NCBI RefSeq assembly: GCF_006345815.1
Contig: NZ_VCIG01000038.1
Location: 186,001-250,000, forward strand
Length of the DNA: 64,000 nucleotides
DNA from: Ochrobactrum sp. CGA5
GTDB taxonomy: Bacteria; Pseudomonadota; Alphaproteobacteria; Rhizobiales; Rhizobiaceae
Reading direction: 5' to 3'
Below the pieces are notes generated by a model. That model saw nothing but the letters and a program-made list of their open reading frames with translations, made no database searches and had not been told where the DNA came from. Position numbers and translations under genes: made by a program. Position 1 is the stretch's first letter; every line of letters starts with the position of its first letter. Positions 46,544 through 55,894 of the stretch are shown one piece after another.

Positions 46544-48751
46544 ATGGCAGAAGTCGATCCGTTATCAAGGGATGCAGATATTGATATCGGCGCGCTGTTC
46601 TTCAGCTTGCGCCGTCATTGGCTGTTCATTGTCGTTGGCGCGCTTCTCATGGCGGCGCTTGCATGGGCCATCTGCCTTCTTCTCACGCCGGATTATCGCG
46701 CTGAAGCGCGTATCATGATCGAGGCTCGCGAATCCATCTATACCCGCCCCAATGGCGAAACAGCAGCCGAGCGACCCGTCTTCGACGCCGAAGGTGTAAA
46801 AAGCCAGGTCGAGGTGTTCTCTTCCGGCGACCTTCTCAAGAAAGTTTCCGACGAACTCAAGCTGACCAGCGATGAAGCCTTTACGGCGACGGATGTGAAG
46901 CCGTGGACCCGCGCCTTCATCATGCTTGGTATGCGGACCGATCCCGCACGACTGACCCCGGAAGAACGGGTCTTGCGGAAGCTGCGCAAGAACATGGAGG
47001 TCTTCGCTGTCTCCGCTTCGCGCGTGATCGTTGTACAATACAATTCGGCAAACCCTGAAACGGCCAAGAAAGTCGCCAATGCGTTGGCCAATCAGTACAT
47101 TCTGTTTCAACAGGCCGCGAAGCTGGAATCGAACGACGATGCCACTAGCTGGCTCGCACCCGAAATTGACGACTTGCGCAACCGTGTGCGCGATGCGGAA
47201 AAGAAGGTGGCGGATTATCGCGCTTCACGGGGACTTTTGACAGGGCAGAGCAACAGCACAATTGCGACGCAACAGCTATCGGAAGTTTCGACCGAACTTA
47301 CACGCGTTCGCACCAGCCGCGCTTCGGCGGAGGCAAAGGCTGAAAGCATTCGCAAGGTGCTTGCCTCGGGTGCGCCCATCGATACGCTGCCGGATGTTGT
47401 CGCTTCCAGTATGATGCAGCGTCTCGCTGAAAGGCGCATCCAGCTCAATGCCCAGATTGCCGACCTTTCCACGACACTTCTGGACGGTCATCCTCGCATC
47501 AAGGCACTGCGCTCTCAGCTTGCCGATCTCGACCAGCAGATCAGGATCGAAGGCCGCAAGCTGGTTGTCAGTCTCGATAATGAAGTCTCCGCAGCAAAGC
47601 TTCGCGAGGACGAACTCAATCGCGAGCTTAACCGCGTGAAGGCACAGGCGGCGCAAGCGGGCGATCAGGAAGTTGAATTACGGGCATTGGAGCGCGAGGC
47701 GGCGGCCCAGCGTCAGCTTTTGGAAACCTATTTGACGCGCTATCGCGAAGCCGCGTCGCGCACCGACCGCAATTATGTGCCGGTTGATGCCCGGGTTTTC
47801 TCAACCGCCGAAGCGCCCGCAGTGCCCTATTATCCAATGATATTGCCGATTGTCGGCGCGACGTTTGCGGCTGGATTGCTCCTGCTGTCGATTTTCGTTC
47901 TCCTGCGAGAGTTGTTCAGCGGACGTGCTTTCGAGACGGTCGATGGCCGGAGAATTAAAGCCGTTGATGAAATTGAGATGCCGGTCATCGCTGCCGCCGC
48001 TGAGGCTGCTGCCGTGCCGCCGTCCAGAGCCGAACGCCGCGATACGGCTGCCGAGGAGACAATTGCGGTGCCGCGCCGTACTTGGACTATGCCGTTTGCG
48101 GCGAAGCCGCCGGTTCCCGGAACAAGGAAATCCATAGAGGAGTTTCCCATGGTCAAGCAGCGCGAGACTAAGCAGCCTGATACGAAACCGCGTAATCCAA
48201 ACGGTGTGGAGGCGGTTGCCGATCTGTTGTCCGGCGGAAAGTTGAAACGTATCGTAGTCGTATCTCCAGAAGGTGATAGAGCCTCGGCGGGCACGGTACG
48301 TCTGCTCCGTGAATTCGCGGACCGTGGCAAGCGTGCGATTCTCGTGGACATGACCGCACAGGGAACTGTTGGCCTCGCGATGCTGGACGGTGCTCATCTG
48401 CCTGGCATTACCGAACTTCTGTCCGGCGAGCGCCGCTTCAACGAAGTTATCCACAGTGACCGGTTCTCGCAGGCTCACGTCGTTCCGCTGGGAGAGGCCG
48501 ATCCAGAAACCGCCATGCGTTCTGCTGATCGTCTCCCGCTCATTCTGGATGCGCTGGAAACAGTCTACGATTTTGTATTGGTGGAATGCGGTCCGTCATC
48601 TTCGCAACAGATAAGACGCATCGCCGATGGCCCAACAACCGTCGTCATGAGTATTGTCGATCCGGATGATAAAGGCGTAGCGCTGTCCGCTCTCGATCTC
48701 GATCAGGGTGGTTACGAAGACGTCGTCATTCTGATGGACGACGCTACCTGA
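46544..48751 (+). CDS. Wzc/ExoP-like polysaccharide co-polymerase with degenerate kinase domain
   Basis: 735 residues from ATGGCAGAAG with GGAG and GGGGA upstream. A Wzz helix pair frames a long coiled-coil periplasmic part (about 180-420). The second helix (YYPMILPIVGATFAAGLLLLSIFVLL) is followed by a linker and a P-loop-like domain. There the Walker A site reads SPEGDRASAGTV (about residues 574-585) and lacks the GK[ST] of BY-kinases. Walker A' is ILVDMTAQG. No tyrosine cluster is visible at the C-terminus. It probably controls chain length without autophosphorylation. Confidence 0.88.
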   Translation: MAEVDPLSRDADIDIGALFFSLRRHWLFIVVGALLMAALAWAICLLLTPDYRAEARIMIEARESIYTRPNGETAAERPVFDAEGVKSQVEVFSSGDLLKKVSDELKLTSDEAFTATDVKPWTRAFIMLGMRTDPARLTPEERVLRKLRKNMEVFAVSASRVIVVQYNSANPETAKKVANALANQYILFQQAAKLESNDDATSWLAPEIDDLRNRVRDAEKKVADYRASRGLLTGQSNSTIATQQLSEVSTELTRVRTSRASAEAKAESIRKVLASGAPIDTLPDVVASSMMQRLAERRIQLNAQIADLSTTLLDGHPRIKALRSQLADLDQQIRIEGRKLVVSLDNEVSAAKLREDELNRELNRVKAQAAQAGDQEVELRALEREAAAQRQLLETYLTRYREAASRTDRNYVPVDARVFSTAEAPAVPYYPMILPIVGATFAAGLLLLSIFVLLRELFSGRAFETVDGRRIKAVDEIEMPVIAAAAEAAAVPPSRAERRDTAAEETIAVPRRTWTMPFAAKPPVPGTRKSIEEFPMVKQRETKQPDTKPRNPNGVEAVADLLSGGKLKRIVVVSPEGDRASAGTVRLLREFADRGKRAILVDMTAQGTVGLAMLDGAHLPGITELLSGERRFNEVIHSDRFSQAHVVPLGEADPETAMRSADRLPLILDALETVYDFVLVECGPSSSQQIRRIADGPTTVVMSIVDPDDKGVALSALDLDQGGYEDVVILMDDAT

Positions 48752-48815
48752 TTGCTAAATGTGACTCCGAAACAGTGGCTTAGGCCACGCTCCTGAATCA
48801 GATTGCTAACGCCCT

Positions 48816-49952
48816 CTACCTTTTTGCGAACCTGCTGCGCAACGCCTTGGCCAAGCGCCAGAGATGTGGATTGCGCTTGAGACTTCGGGCAATCGCATTA
48901 CGGGTTGCTTGCAGCGCTGTAAAGAGCTTCCCTTCGGTGGAAAGCGGTATCAGTGTGTCATAGATCATGAGCTCGATATCGCACCATTCGCGCTTGTATG
49001 GCTCATCACCAATGCCGAAGCTGTAGATCGAACGACCTTCATCGCAACTGCGGCTTATATCCTCGAAGAAGAGAAATTCGCCGGGACTTGCTGTCATCAG
49101 CTCGTCTTCTGCGATCGCGGCAAACTCGACAGTGGGGCCGGTTTGGCCGAACAGTTTTCCGATGATCGAACGCACTGTTCCGCCAACTTCGAGAAAGCGC
49201 AGTTCATTCAGTTCCTGTCCGCTCGCCAATCCTTCACCGAAGAAAGCTTTGAAAAATACGCGAACATTTTCATCGGCAAAAGGATTTCGGATCCCCATCT
49301 TCCGAAAGCGCAGTGCCTTCATTGCAAAATAGAGATCGAGAATATTGTCCGTTTCCGCCTGGTTTTGAGGCCGGGAAACTCTCCAGCCACCGCTTTCTTC
49401 ATACCGGCGACTGTGCTGGCGATGCTTCTTCAGTTTTCGCTTGCGGTTGGCGCGATCAAGTACCACATCGAAGCCACCACGAAGCGAAGCGGCGAGAACT
49501 GGATTTGGATTGGGCTTTTTTCCTAGAGCCAACAGCGGATTGGTCACGCCTTGCAGTTCAGAAAGCTGTCGCGTCAATGACAGTGCGTCAATGTCAGGCC
49601 GCGCTTTGCGGATGAACTTGGTCAATTGCACGACCGCGTCCTCATCGAGGGCGTCACCACATTCTTTTCGCAGCCACGGAAAATTGCAATTGGCATGACT
49701 CCCACCGGGATAGCGTGCAATTTTCGCGCGGTTCTGGCTGACGACTTCCAGCGGCAGGAGCAGCATTGGGCTATCGGCGTCAAAAAGCCCCACGACAAAA
49801 CTGTCGGCATTCACGATTGCATGCCAGTTGTCGATCCACGCAAGCGATTGCGGCGCACCGTGAATGGCACCAGTATCGTTCCAAATTTGGCCGATCTCGC
49901 TGAAATCCGTCAGAATGCGCGCTGCAACTACGCTCGCCATCGTCTGCGGCAT
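48816..49952 (-). CDS. FemAB/GNAT-like acyltransferase
   Basis: 378 residues with two GNAT-like halves, the pattern of FemAB/BioF2-type (acetyltransf_6) proteins. MLLLPLEVVSQNRAKIARYPGG in the first half and GTVRSIIGKLFGQTGPTVEFAAI with FFEDISRSCDEGRSIYSFGIGDEPYKREWC in the second are typical. Such proteins N-acylate sugars or add residues to polymers; in exopolysaccharide loci they probably decorate the repeat. Start uncertain among three nearby ATG codons. Confidence 0.8.
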   Translation of the reverse strand: MPQTMASVVAARILTDFSEIGQIWNDTGAIHGAPQSLAWIDNWHAIVNADSFVVGLFDADSPMLLLPLEVVSQNRAKIARYPGGSHANCNFPWLRKECGDALDEDAVVQLTKFIRKARPDIDALSLTRQLSELQGVTNPLLALGKKPNPNPVLAASLRGGFDVVLDRANRKRKLKKHRQHSRRYEESGGWRVSRPQNQAETDNILDLYFAMKALRFRKMGIRNPFADENVRVFFKAFFGEGLASGQELNELRFLEVGGTVRSIIGKLFGQTGPTVEFAAIAEDELMTASPGEFLFFEDISRSCDEGRSIYSFGIGDEPYKREWCDIELMIYDTLIPLSTEGKLFTALQATRNAIARSLKRNPHLWRLAKALRSRFAKR

Positions 49953-49964
49953 CCTCAGAAGGGA

Positions 49965-50183
49965 TTAATGTTGTTTCTTGCGTGGTGGCTGGGCCATCCA
50001 CCAGATGATACCCATGGCTGGTAGCACCCACAGAATGCCGGTCACGAAGAAATACAGGAGATGCACCCAAGCGCTCGATTCAGCGAGGTGCGCGACTGCG
50101 ATAATGGTCGCGAACACCGCGTAGATAATGACCAGTGAAACCAGCAAGAAAGTGCCGATCAGTTTTTTCAGCCGAACGGGCAT
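49965..50183 (-). CDS. DUF2842 small membrane protein
   Basis: 72 residues with two membrane helices (GTFLLVSLVIIYAVFATIIAVAHLA and LLYFFVTGILWVLPAMGIIWW) and a basic tail. AAGGAGA lies seven bases upstream of the ATG. It is 12 bases from the FemAB-like gene and divergent from ctaA, near which this family is often found. Function unknown. Confidence 0.8.
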   Translation of the reverse strand: MPVRLKKLIGTFLLVSLVIIYAVFATIIAVAHLAESSAWVHLLYFFVTGILWVLPAMGIIWWMAQPPRKKQH

Positions 50184-50209
50184 AGCGCAGCTCTCCTTTT
50201 CCCAGCTCA

Positions 50210-50236
50210 TCACTACCGCGTGAGAAGAGGTAGTGA
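50210..50236. promoter_or_regulatory. Inverted repeat upstream of the DUF2842 gene
   Basis: TCACTACC and GGTAGTGA pair perfectly around 11 bases, 27 bases upstream of the DUF2842 start and about 100 before ctaA. Operator or leader hairpin; unproven. Confidence 0.35.
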
Positions 50237-50334
50237 AAGGGCAAAAACGCGGCGGCATGTCGCGTGAGGCGAACTTGTAACCGGTTCGCCTATGCGGCAT
50301 GTATCCTTCATCTTTTTATCGAAGGGTGAATGGC

Positions 50335-51408
50335 ATGACGGCAGCAACGGCGCGACGTATAGGGCAGGGTTCCGGGTCATCGAAAGAGGATCGCGACCGT
50401 CGCTTTGTGCGCTACTGGCTTTATGCGGTGTTCGCGGTGCTGATTACCATCGTCATGGTCGGCGGTGCTACCCGCATGACGGGTTCAGGCCTCTCCATCA
50501 CCGAATGGAAGCCCATTCACGGTGTCATTCCGCCGCTCAACCACGCCGAATGGGTTGAAGAGTTCAATAAGTATCGCCAGATTCCGCAATACCAGCAGAT
50601 CAACAAGGGCATGTCTCTTGAAGAATTCCAGTATATTTTCTGGTGGGAATGGGCGCACCGCCTGCTGGCGCGCTTTGTCGGGTTTCTGGTTGCTGTTCCG
50701 CTGGCCTTCTTCTGGGTAACCGGGCGGCTTAAGGGTGGCCTCAAATACCGTATGCTGGGTCTGCTTGCGCTCGGCGGTCTCCAGGGAGCTATCGGCTGGT
50801 GGATGGTAGCATCCGGTCTGAGTAATCTGACAAGTGTCAGCCAGTACCGTCTGGCGATCCATTTGACGACGGCATGTATCATCATAACGGCGGTTTTCTA
50901 TATTGCGCGCGGGCTCGTCACCTACAGTGAACGACCGGCCGAGAGGTCGATCCAGCGCTTTGCCGGATGGATGGTGTTTGCCGTCCTTGTCCAGATTTAT
51001 CTGGGTGGTCTCGTGGCCGGGCTTCATGCCGGTCTGACCTACAATACATGGCCGCTGATGGATGGAGCTGTCATCCCGTCCGATTTGTTCATCCAGTCGC
51101 CATGGTGGCGCAACCTGTTTGAAAACCCGAAGACTGTGCAGTTTGTGCACCGCATGTTCGCCTATACGGTTCTGGTTCTGGCCGTCCTGCATTCCCTACA
51201 GGTATGGAAGTACGCGCCCGGTACCACCCATGCGCGCCGTACGATTGTGCTGATCGGACTGGTCGTGGTGCAGGCTGTGATTGGAATTATGACGCTTCTG
51301 ATGAGCGTGCCGCTGCATTTGGGCCTGACGCATCAGTTCTTTGCGCTGGTCGTGTTGGCTTTTGCGGTTGCGCACTGGCGTGCAACCAAGGGTGCTTATG
51401 AAGGGTAA
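50335..51408 (+). CDS. ctaA: Heme A synthase CtaA (COX15 type)
   Basis: 357 residues with eight membrane helices in two similar halves. Paired heme-ligand histidines sit in [13 protein letters not shown] and [12 protein letters not shown], and again in [18 protein letters not shown] and [35 protein letters not shown] is the family motif. It converts heme O to heme A for cytochrome c oxidase. The end overlaps the convergent kinase gene by 13 bases. Confidence 0.95.
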   Translation: MTAATARRIGQGSGSSKEDRDRRFVRYWLYAVFAVLITIVMVGGATRMTGSGLSITEWKPIHGVIPPLNHAEWVEEFNKYRQIPQYQQINKGMSLEEFQYIFWWEWAHRLLARFVGFLVAVPLAFFWVTGRLKGGLKYRMLGLLALGGLQGAIGWWMVASGLSNLTSVSQYRLAIHLTTACIIITAVFYIARGLVTYSERPAERSIQRFAGWMVFAVLVQIYLGGLVAGLHAGLTYNTWPLMDGAVIPSDLFIQSPWWRNLFENPKTVQFVHRMFAYTVLVLAVLHSLQVWKYAPGTTHARRTIVLIGLVVVQAVIGIMTLLMSVPLHLGLTHQFFALVVLAFAVAHWRATKGAYEG

Positions 51409-52229
51409 ACTTTCAGGCGTAACTGACGTAGCGCGGACGCGATCTTCAGTTCCCGCACCTCGTACGCGTCATTGCCGTCTTCACGATGCCATGCGGCAGA
51501 AAGACAGCCATAGGCAAAGGCATAATCCAGAATGTAGGCCGGTTCGCACTGGATGACCGGGGCTAAATGTTCGGCCATGCCCTTTGCGCGTTCGAGGTCG
51601 AGACAGAGATCGTCCCGATCGAGCGGATTGTAGAATATGTTGGCTGCATCGAAGGCAGCATCACCGACGAGCCCGTGCGGGTCGATCGCGAGCCAACCGC
51701 GCGGCCCCCTGATGATGTTTTCGTGGTGAATGTCACCGTGTAGCGGAATGGCCTTGTGCGGTGTCGCCAACAGGCACTTGGCGGCTGCCGCGCCTTCTGC
51801 GTAGCCCGGGATCTCATGCGCTAACGCAAGAAGACTGGAAAAGTGCTTTTCCAGTGGTTGTAAGTCAACCGGGATCGGGGCGGGCGAGGGTGTATGCAGC
51901 GCCGTCAGAACCTCGCCGAATATCTGCAGACATTCGGCGTCCTTGCCGCATTTCAGGTGCTCATCAAGGTGATAGTCACCCGCATATTCGAGCAGCATCG
52001 ACGTGCCTTTGACGCCGTACAGTCGTGCGGCACCATGGCCATCCTGCCAGTCGAGATAATGCGCTCCGCGCAGCTCTTCCATTCCGGCTGGTTTCAACTG
52101 TTTGACGACAAAAACCTCGCCCGGACGATCGTTGCGTTCGACCTTCCAGACGAGGCTTGAATGCGTATCTGCAAGAGGCTCGAATGAGCCGATATTCCAT
52201 TCGCCAGGAAAGATCGGCTCCTTCGCCAT
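51396..52229 (-). CDS. APH(6)/hydroxyurea-type small-molecule kinase
   Basis: 277 residues. [41 protein letters not shown] matches the Brenner-like and DFG-equivalent motifs of the streptomycin 6-phosphotransferase family, which also covers hydroxyurea kinases. The N-lobe [21 protein letters not shown] holds the ATP lysine. It may phosphorylate an aminoglycoside-like or a native metabolite; no resistance can be claimed. Its ATG overlaps the argC stop (TGATG), so they are co-translated. Confidence 0.8.
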   Translation of the reverse strand: MAKEPIFPGEWNIGSFEPLADTHSSLVWKVERNDRPGEVFVVKQLKPAGMEELRGAHYLDWQDGHGAARLYGVKGTSMLLEYAGDYHLDEHLKCGKDAECLQIFGEVLTALHTPSPAPIPVDLQPLEKHFSSLLALAHEIPGYAEGAAAAKCLLATPHKAIPLHGDIHHENIIRGPRGWLAIDPHGLVGDAAFDAANIFYNPLDRDDLCLDLERAKGMAEHLAPVIQCEPAYILDYAFAYGCLSAAWHREDGNDAYEVRELKIASALRQLRLKVYPS

Positions 52230-53164
52230 CAAGCCTTGCCGAGCATAAGGTTCATATTCTGGACGGCTGCGCCCGATGCCCCCTTGCCGAGATTGTCGAG
52301 CAACGCCACCAGATTGACCTCTCCATCGCCCTCGGTGCCGAATACAAAGAGTTTCATGCCGTCCTTCCCGGCCAGGTCCTCCGCATCGACACGCGCCAGA
52401 CTGGTGCTTACTTCAAGTGGTACGACCTCGACGATATCCTGGCCGGCGTAATGTTCTGTCAGCGCGGCATGAATTTTTGCGAGCGATGGCGTTCCCTCAA
52501 GTTCAGTCAGGAACAGCGGAACCTGTACGATCATGCCCTGCGGAAAGCGTCCGACGCTGGGGGAGAAGATCGGGCGCCGATCCAGGCGGCCATGCAATTG
52601 CAGTTCCGGCACGTGCTTGTGCCTGAGCGGCAAGCCATAGAGGAAATTATTTGTAGCAAGATGCTCGGGATGGCTTTTGTCTTCCATCTGCGCAATCATC
52701 TGCTTGCCACCGCCTGTATAGCCGGAAACGGCATTGACGCTCACCGGGTAGTAGGCAGGCAGCAGGCCTGCATCACGCAGCGGGCGAACAAGCGCAATCG
52801 CACCTGTCGGATAGCAGCCCGGATTGGCGACGAAGCGGGCCTCTGCAATGCGTTTACGCTGTCCCTTAGTTAGTTCTGCAAAGCCATAGGCCCAGTCGGG
52901 ATGCACACGATGGGCGGTGGAAGTGTCGATGATGCGTGTCGAGTTATGACCTTCGAGCAGGGAAACCGCTTCCTTGGAGGCATCGTCCGGCAGGCACAGG
53001 ATCGCGATATCGGCCGCGCGCAGATAGTCGGCACGCAAGTCCCTGTTGCGCCGCTCGGCTTCCGGAATGGAAATCACTTCAATATCGTCGCGCTCGGCCA
53101 GTCGGGTGCGGATTTGCAAGCCAGTGGTGCCGTGTTCGCCATCGATAAAGATTTTCGGTTTCAT
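52229..53164 (-). CDS. argC: N-acetyl-gamma-glutamyl-phosphate reductase, short type
   Basis: 311 residues, the short type 2 form. ArgC reduces N-acetylglutamyl phosphate in arginine synthesis. [19 protein letters not shown] is the NADP fold and [19 protein letters not shown] holds the thioester Cys117. The gene lies 90 bases downstream of speB in the same direction, grouping arginine synthesis with polyamine formation, and is translationally coupled to the kinase gene. Confidence 0.94.
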   Translation of the reverse strand: MKPKIFIDGEHGTTGLQIRTRLAERDDIEVISIPEAERRNRDLRADYLRAADIAILCLPDDASKEAVSLLEGHNSTRIIDTSTAHRVHPDWAYGFAELTKGQRKRIAEARFVANPGCYPTGAIALVRPLRDAGLLPAYYPVSVNAVSGYTGGGKQMIAQMEDKSHPEHLATNNFLYGLPLRHKHVPELQLHGRLDRRPIFSPSVGRFPQGMIVQVPLFLTELEGTPSLAKIHAALTEHYAGQDIVEVVPLEVSTSLARVDAEDLAGKDGMKLFVFGTEGDGEVNLVALLDNLGKGASGAAVQNMNLMLGKA

Positions 53165-53254
53165 GCTTTTGCCTTGGAATTCAGAAAGTTACGACAATAT
53201 TCGGAATCAGTTTTCGAGCTGCTTGAATCGATCTTTGAACAAGCACCGCGTGCT

Positions 53255-54205
53255 TCATCGTCGTTCTTTCCGTTCGGCCAGAAGGCCCAAATAATACATT
53301 GCGATCGTCGCTCCCGCGATTGCTGTTATATCGGCATGGTCATAGGCCGGTGCAACCTCCACCACATCGGCGCCAACAAAGTCAAGGGCCGTCAGCTTGC
53401 GCAGCACAGACAGCATCTTTGCCGACGATGGGCCTCCTGAAACCGGCGTACCGGTTCCTGGCGCAAAGGCCGGGTCCAGGCAATCGATATCGAAAGTCAG
53501 GTAGGTCTTCCGACCATTGGTGCGTTTCAGGATTGCATCGGCAATTGCCACTGCCGGCATGTCCTCGACCTCATGACCATAAATGATCTGGATGCCGCAA
53601 TCTTCTGGGGCATGTGTGCGGATGCCAATCTGGATCGAGTGAGCAGGATCGATAATGCCGTCGCGTACCGCACGGGCCACGAACGAACCGTGATCGATTC
53701 GCTTGCCATCGTCGAACCACGTATCCTGATGTGCGTCGAAATGCACGAGTGCCAGCGGACCATATTTCGCGGCATGAGCCTTCAGTAGCGGCCATGTGAT
53801 GAAATGATCGCCGCCGAGTGTCAGCAGGAAGGCACCCGATTTCAGGATTTTCGCCGCTTCGCGCTCGATGGTGGCGGGAGTCTTATGGTGATTGCCATAG
53901 TCGAGCAGGCAGTCGCCATAGTCGATGACGGCGAGATTCTCGAAAAGGTCGCGTTGAAACGGGTATTGCGGATCATTGTCGAAAATCGCCGAGGCGCGCC
54001 GGATCGCCTGCGGTCCGAAGCGTGCGCCGGGCCGGTTGGATACCGCTGCATCGAAAGGAATGCCCCAGACCACCGCTTCTGCACCCTTCAGCGACTTTGT
54101 GTACACGCGCCGCATGAACGAAAGCAGACCAGCATGCGTTGGGTCCGTTGCGGCACTTGTCAGACTGCGGGCAGTGATAGCGTGGTCGATCGTTTTTGAA
54201 GGCAT
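53255..54205 (-). CDS. speB: Agmatinase (ureohydrolase)
   Basis: 316 residues of the arginase fold. Manganese ligands lie in LTLGGDHFITWPLL, LVHFDAHQDTW and TFDIDCLDPAFAPGTGTPVSGG. Agmatinase splits agmatine to putrescine and urea. Choice over arginase or guanidinobutyrase rests on the overall pattern and is not absolute. The nearby guanidinium exporter at 36 kb is a different system. Confidence 0.88.
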   Translation of the reverse strand: MPSKTIDHAITARSLTSAATDPTHAGLLSFMRRVYTKSLKGAEAVVWGIPFDAAVSNRPGARFGPQAIRRASAIFDNDPQYPFQRDLFENLAVIDYGDCLLDYGNHHKTPATIEREAAKILKSGAFLLTLGGDHFITWPLLKAHAAKYGPLALVHFDAHQDTWFDDGKRIDHGSFVARAVRDGIIDPAHSIQIGIRTHAPEDCGIQIIYGHEVEDMPAVAIADAILKRTNGRKTYLTFDIDCLDPAFAPGTGTPVSGGPSSAKMLSVLRKLTALDFVGADVVEVAPAYDHADITAIAGATIAMYYLGLLAERKERR

Positions 54206-54243
54206 GGCGCTTCCCGGATGATAGTTTGGCTTCTATAGCGCTT

Positions 54244-54591
54244 TCATTCGCTTTTGGCATCAAATCCGTAAGCACGTTCTACACGACCGATGCGCACACG
54301 ATAAACTTCATACCACTGCTGGCGCCCAAGCTTCTGTGCCGCCAGGTGATCTACGTCGCGCTTCCACGCGCGAATGCTTTCCTCGTCGGTCCAGAAAGAA
54401 TTGGTGATGCCGAAGCCTTCTGCGTCGCGAGCGCTTTCGATGCCAAGATAACCAGGTTGCTTCGCTGCGAGTTCGCCCATCCGCACAGCCATGTCGCCAT
54501 AGCCGTTGTCATCACCGCTGACACGCTGCGATGCAAAGGTGACAATCAGATAAGGAGGCTCCGGTGTGACTGCAAAACGACTGGACGACAT
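54244..54591 (-). CDS. Antibiotic-biosynthesis-monooxygenase-domain protein
   Basis: 115 residues of the dimeric ABM ferredoxin-like fold: YLIVTFASQRVSGDDNGYGDMAVRMGELAAKQPGYLGIESARDAEGFGITNSFWTDEESIRAWKRDVDH. Many members are small monooxygenases or heme-degrading proteins; others have no known activity. GGAG lies nine bases before the ATG at 54591. Confidence 0.85.
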   Translation of the reverse strand: MSSSRFAVTPEPPYLIVTFASQRVSGDDNGYGDMAVRMGELAAKQPGYLGIESARDAEGFGITNSFWTDEESIRAWKRDVDHLAAQKLGRQQWYEVYRVRIGRVERAYGFDAKSE

Positions 54592-54631
54592 TCGGCTGGC
54601 TCCATGCTGGCTGAGTCTCCTACTACATAAC

Positions 54632-54661
54632 AAAAAAGCGGACCCGAAGGCCCGCTTTTTT
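54632..54661 (-). terminator. Terminator of the rplM-rpsI operon
   Basis: An A-run with GCGG and a CCGC with a T-run pair around a small loop, giving a nearly symmetrical stem. Read on the minus strand it lies 53 bases after the rpsI stop. Confidence 0.88.
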
Positions 54662-54714
54662 GTAAGTCCAAAGCGATAAGAATATTAACGCTTCGAGAAC
54701 TTGCCCTAAGCGCA

Positions 54715-55191
54715 TTAGCGCTTGGAGAACTGGAACGAACGACGAGCCTTGGCCTTACCGTACTTCTTACGTTCAACGACGCGGCTATCGCGGGTCAGGA
54801 AGCCACCCTTCTTGAGAACCGTGCGCAGGCCTGGTTCATAGTAGGTGAGGGCCTTGGAGATGCCGTGACGAACAGCACCGGCCTGACCGGAGAGGCCACC
54901 ACCGGCAACGGTGGCAACAATGTCGAACTGACCAGCGCGATTCGAAGCAACGATCGGCTGTTGCAGGATCATCTGCAGGACCGGACGTGCAAAATACTTT
55001 TCGAATTCCTTGTCGTTGACGGTGATCTTGCCGGTGCCCGGCTTGACCCATACGCGCGCAACGGCATCCTTACGCTTGCCGGTGGCATAAGCGCGGCCCT
55101 GTGCGTCCAGCTTCTGGACGTGAACCGGAGCGGCAGCTTCGGTCTTGGCAACAGTGCCGAGTTCTTCGAGCGAGTTGAGCTGCTCAGCCAT
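54715..55191 (-). CDS. rpsI: 30S ribosomal protein S9
   Basis: 158 residues. The S9 core is [33 protein letters not shown], and the C-terminal tail [19 protein letters not shown] reaches the ribosomal P site. The extra 25-residue N-terminus ([18 protein letters not shown]) is typical of alphaproteobacteria. It starts two bases after rplM. Confidence 0.97.
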   Translation of the reverse strand: MAEQLNSLEELGTVAKTEAAAPVHVQKLDAQGRAYATGKRKDAVARVWVKPGTGKITVNDKEFEKYFARPVLQMILQQPIVASNRAGQFDIVATVAGGGLSGQAGAVRHGISKALTYYEPGLRTVLKKGGFLTRDSRVVERKKYGKAKARRSFQFSKR

Positions 55192-55193
55192 GA

Positions 55194-55658
55194 TTATGCA
55201 TTCCCTTTGTTCTTGCGGTTCAGCGCGGCGACGTCGAGGACTTCCGGCTGCTGAGCTTCCTGCTGATGGTTCGGGCCTGCATAGACGCGCAGGTTCTTCA
55301 TCTGGCGACGACCGAGCGGACCGCGCGGGATCATGCGCTCAATGGCCTTTTCGACGACGCGTTCCGGGAAACGGCCTTCGAGAATCTGACGAGCGGTGCG
55401 CTCCTTGATGCCGCCCGGATGACCGGTGTGCCAGTAATACTTCTTGTCTGTGTACTTCTTGCCGGTCAGAACAACCTTGTCGGCATTGATGATTACGACA
55501 TTGTCGCCATCGTCAACGTGCGGGGTAAAGGTTGCTTTGTGCTTGCCGCGCAGGCGATTGGCGACGATGGTGGCGAGACGGCCGAGCACGAGGCCTTCGG
55601 CGTCGATCAGCACCCACTTCTTCACCACTTCAGCCGGCTTCTGGGAGAAAGTTGCCAT
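55194..55658 (-). CDS. rplM: 50S ribosomal protein L13
   Basis: 154 residues. [54 protein letters not shown] and [22 protein letters not shown] are standard L13 segments. With rpsI it forms the universal L13-S9 operon. A hairpin leader precedes it. In E. coli L13 represses its own message, so the leader may matter here. Confidence 0.97.
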   Translation of the reverse strand: MATFSQKPAEVVKKWVLIDAEGLVLGRLATIVANRLRGKHKATFTPHVDDGDNVVIINADKVVLTGKKYTDKKYYWHTGHPGGIKERTARQILEGRFPERVVEKAIERMIPRGPLGRRQMKNLRVYAGPNHQQEAQQPEVLDVAALNRKNKGNA

Positions 55659-55660
55659 TG

Positions 55661-55701
55661 AAGTCTTCCTTGACTTAATCCCTGATCTTGAGAATCAGGG
55701 C
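55661..55701 (-). promoter_or_regulatory. Two-hairpin leader of rplM
   Basis: On the minus strand CCCTGAT and ATCAGGG (55681-55701) form a strong hairpin. Between it and the ATG, AAGTC and GACTT (55661-55676) hold the Shine-Dalgarno AAGGA in a six-base loop. On the plus strand the first hairpin is followed by seven T, so it also looks like a terminator of an antisense RNA. Confidence 0.5.
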
Positions 55702-55894
55702 TTTTTTTGTTGCTTGTGTTGGATCGCGTCCAACCCGAACGAGCGGGCAAAAGATAGTTTCACTCGCTGCTGGCGGGTCGATACACAATGTCCGAGTGAT
55801 CGTCAAGCTCTATATTCAGAGCATTGTTTTAAAAACTTAGTAAAATCAATGCATTAAAGGCTTGGTATTATAATACCGTATCTTTTTTACGCTT

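Noticed and set aside
51396-52229. Call as an aminoglycoside resistance gene
   Set aside because: Only family motifs are visible, and coupling to argC favours a metabolic role.
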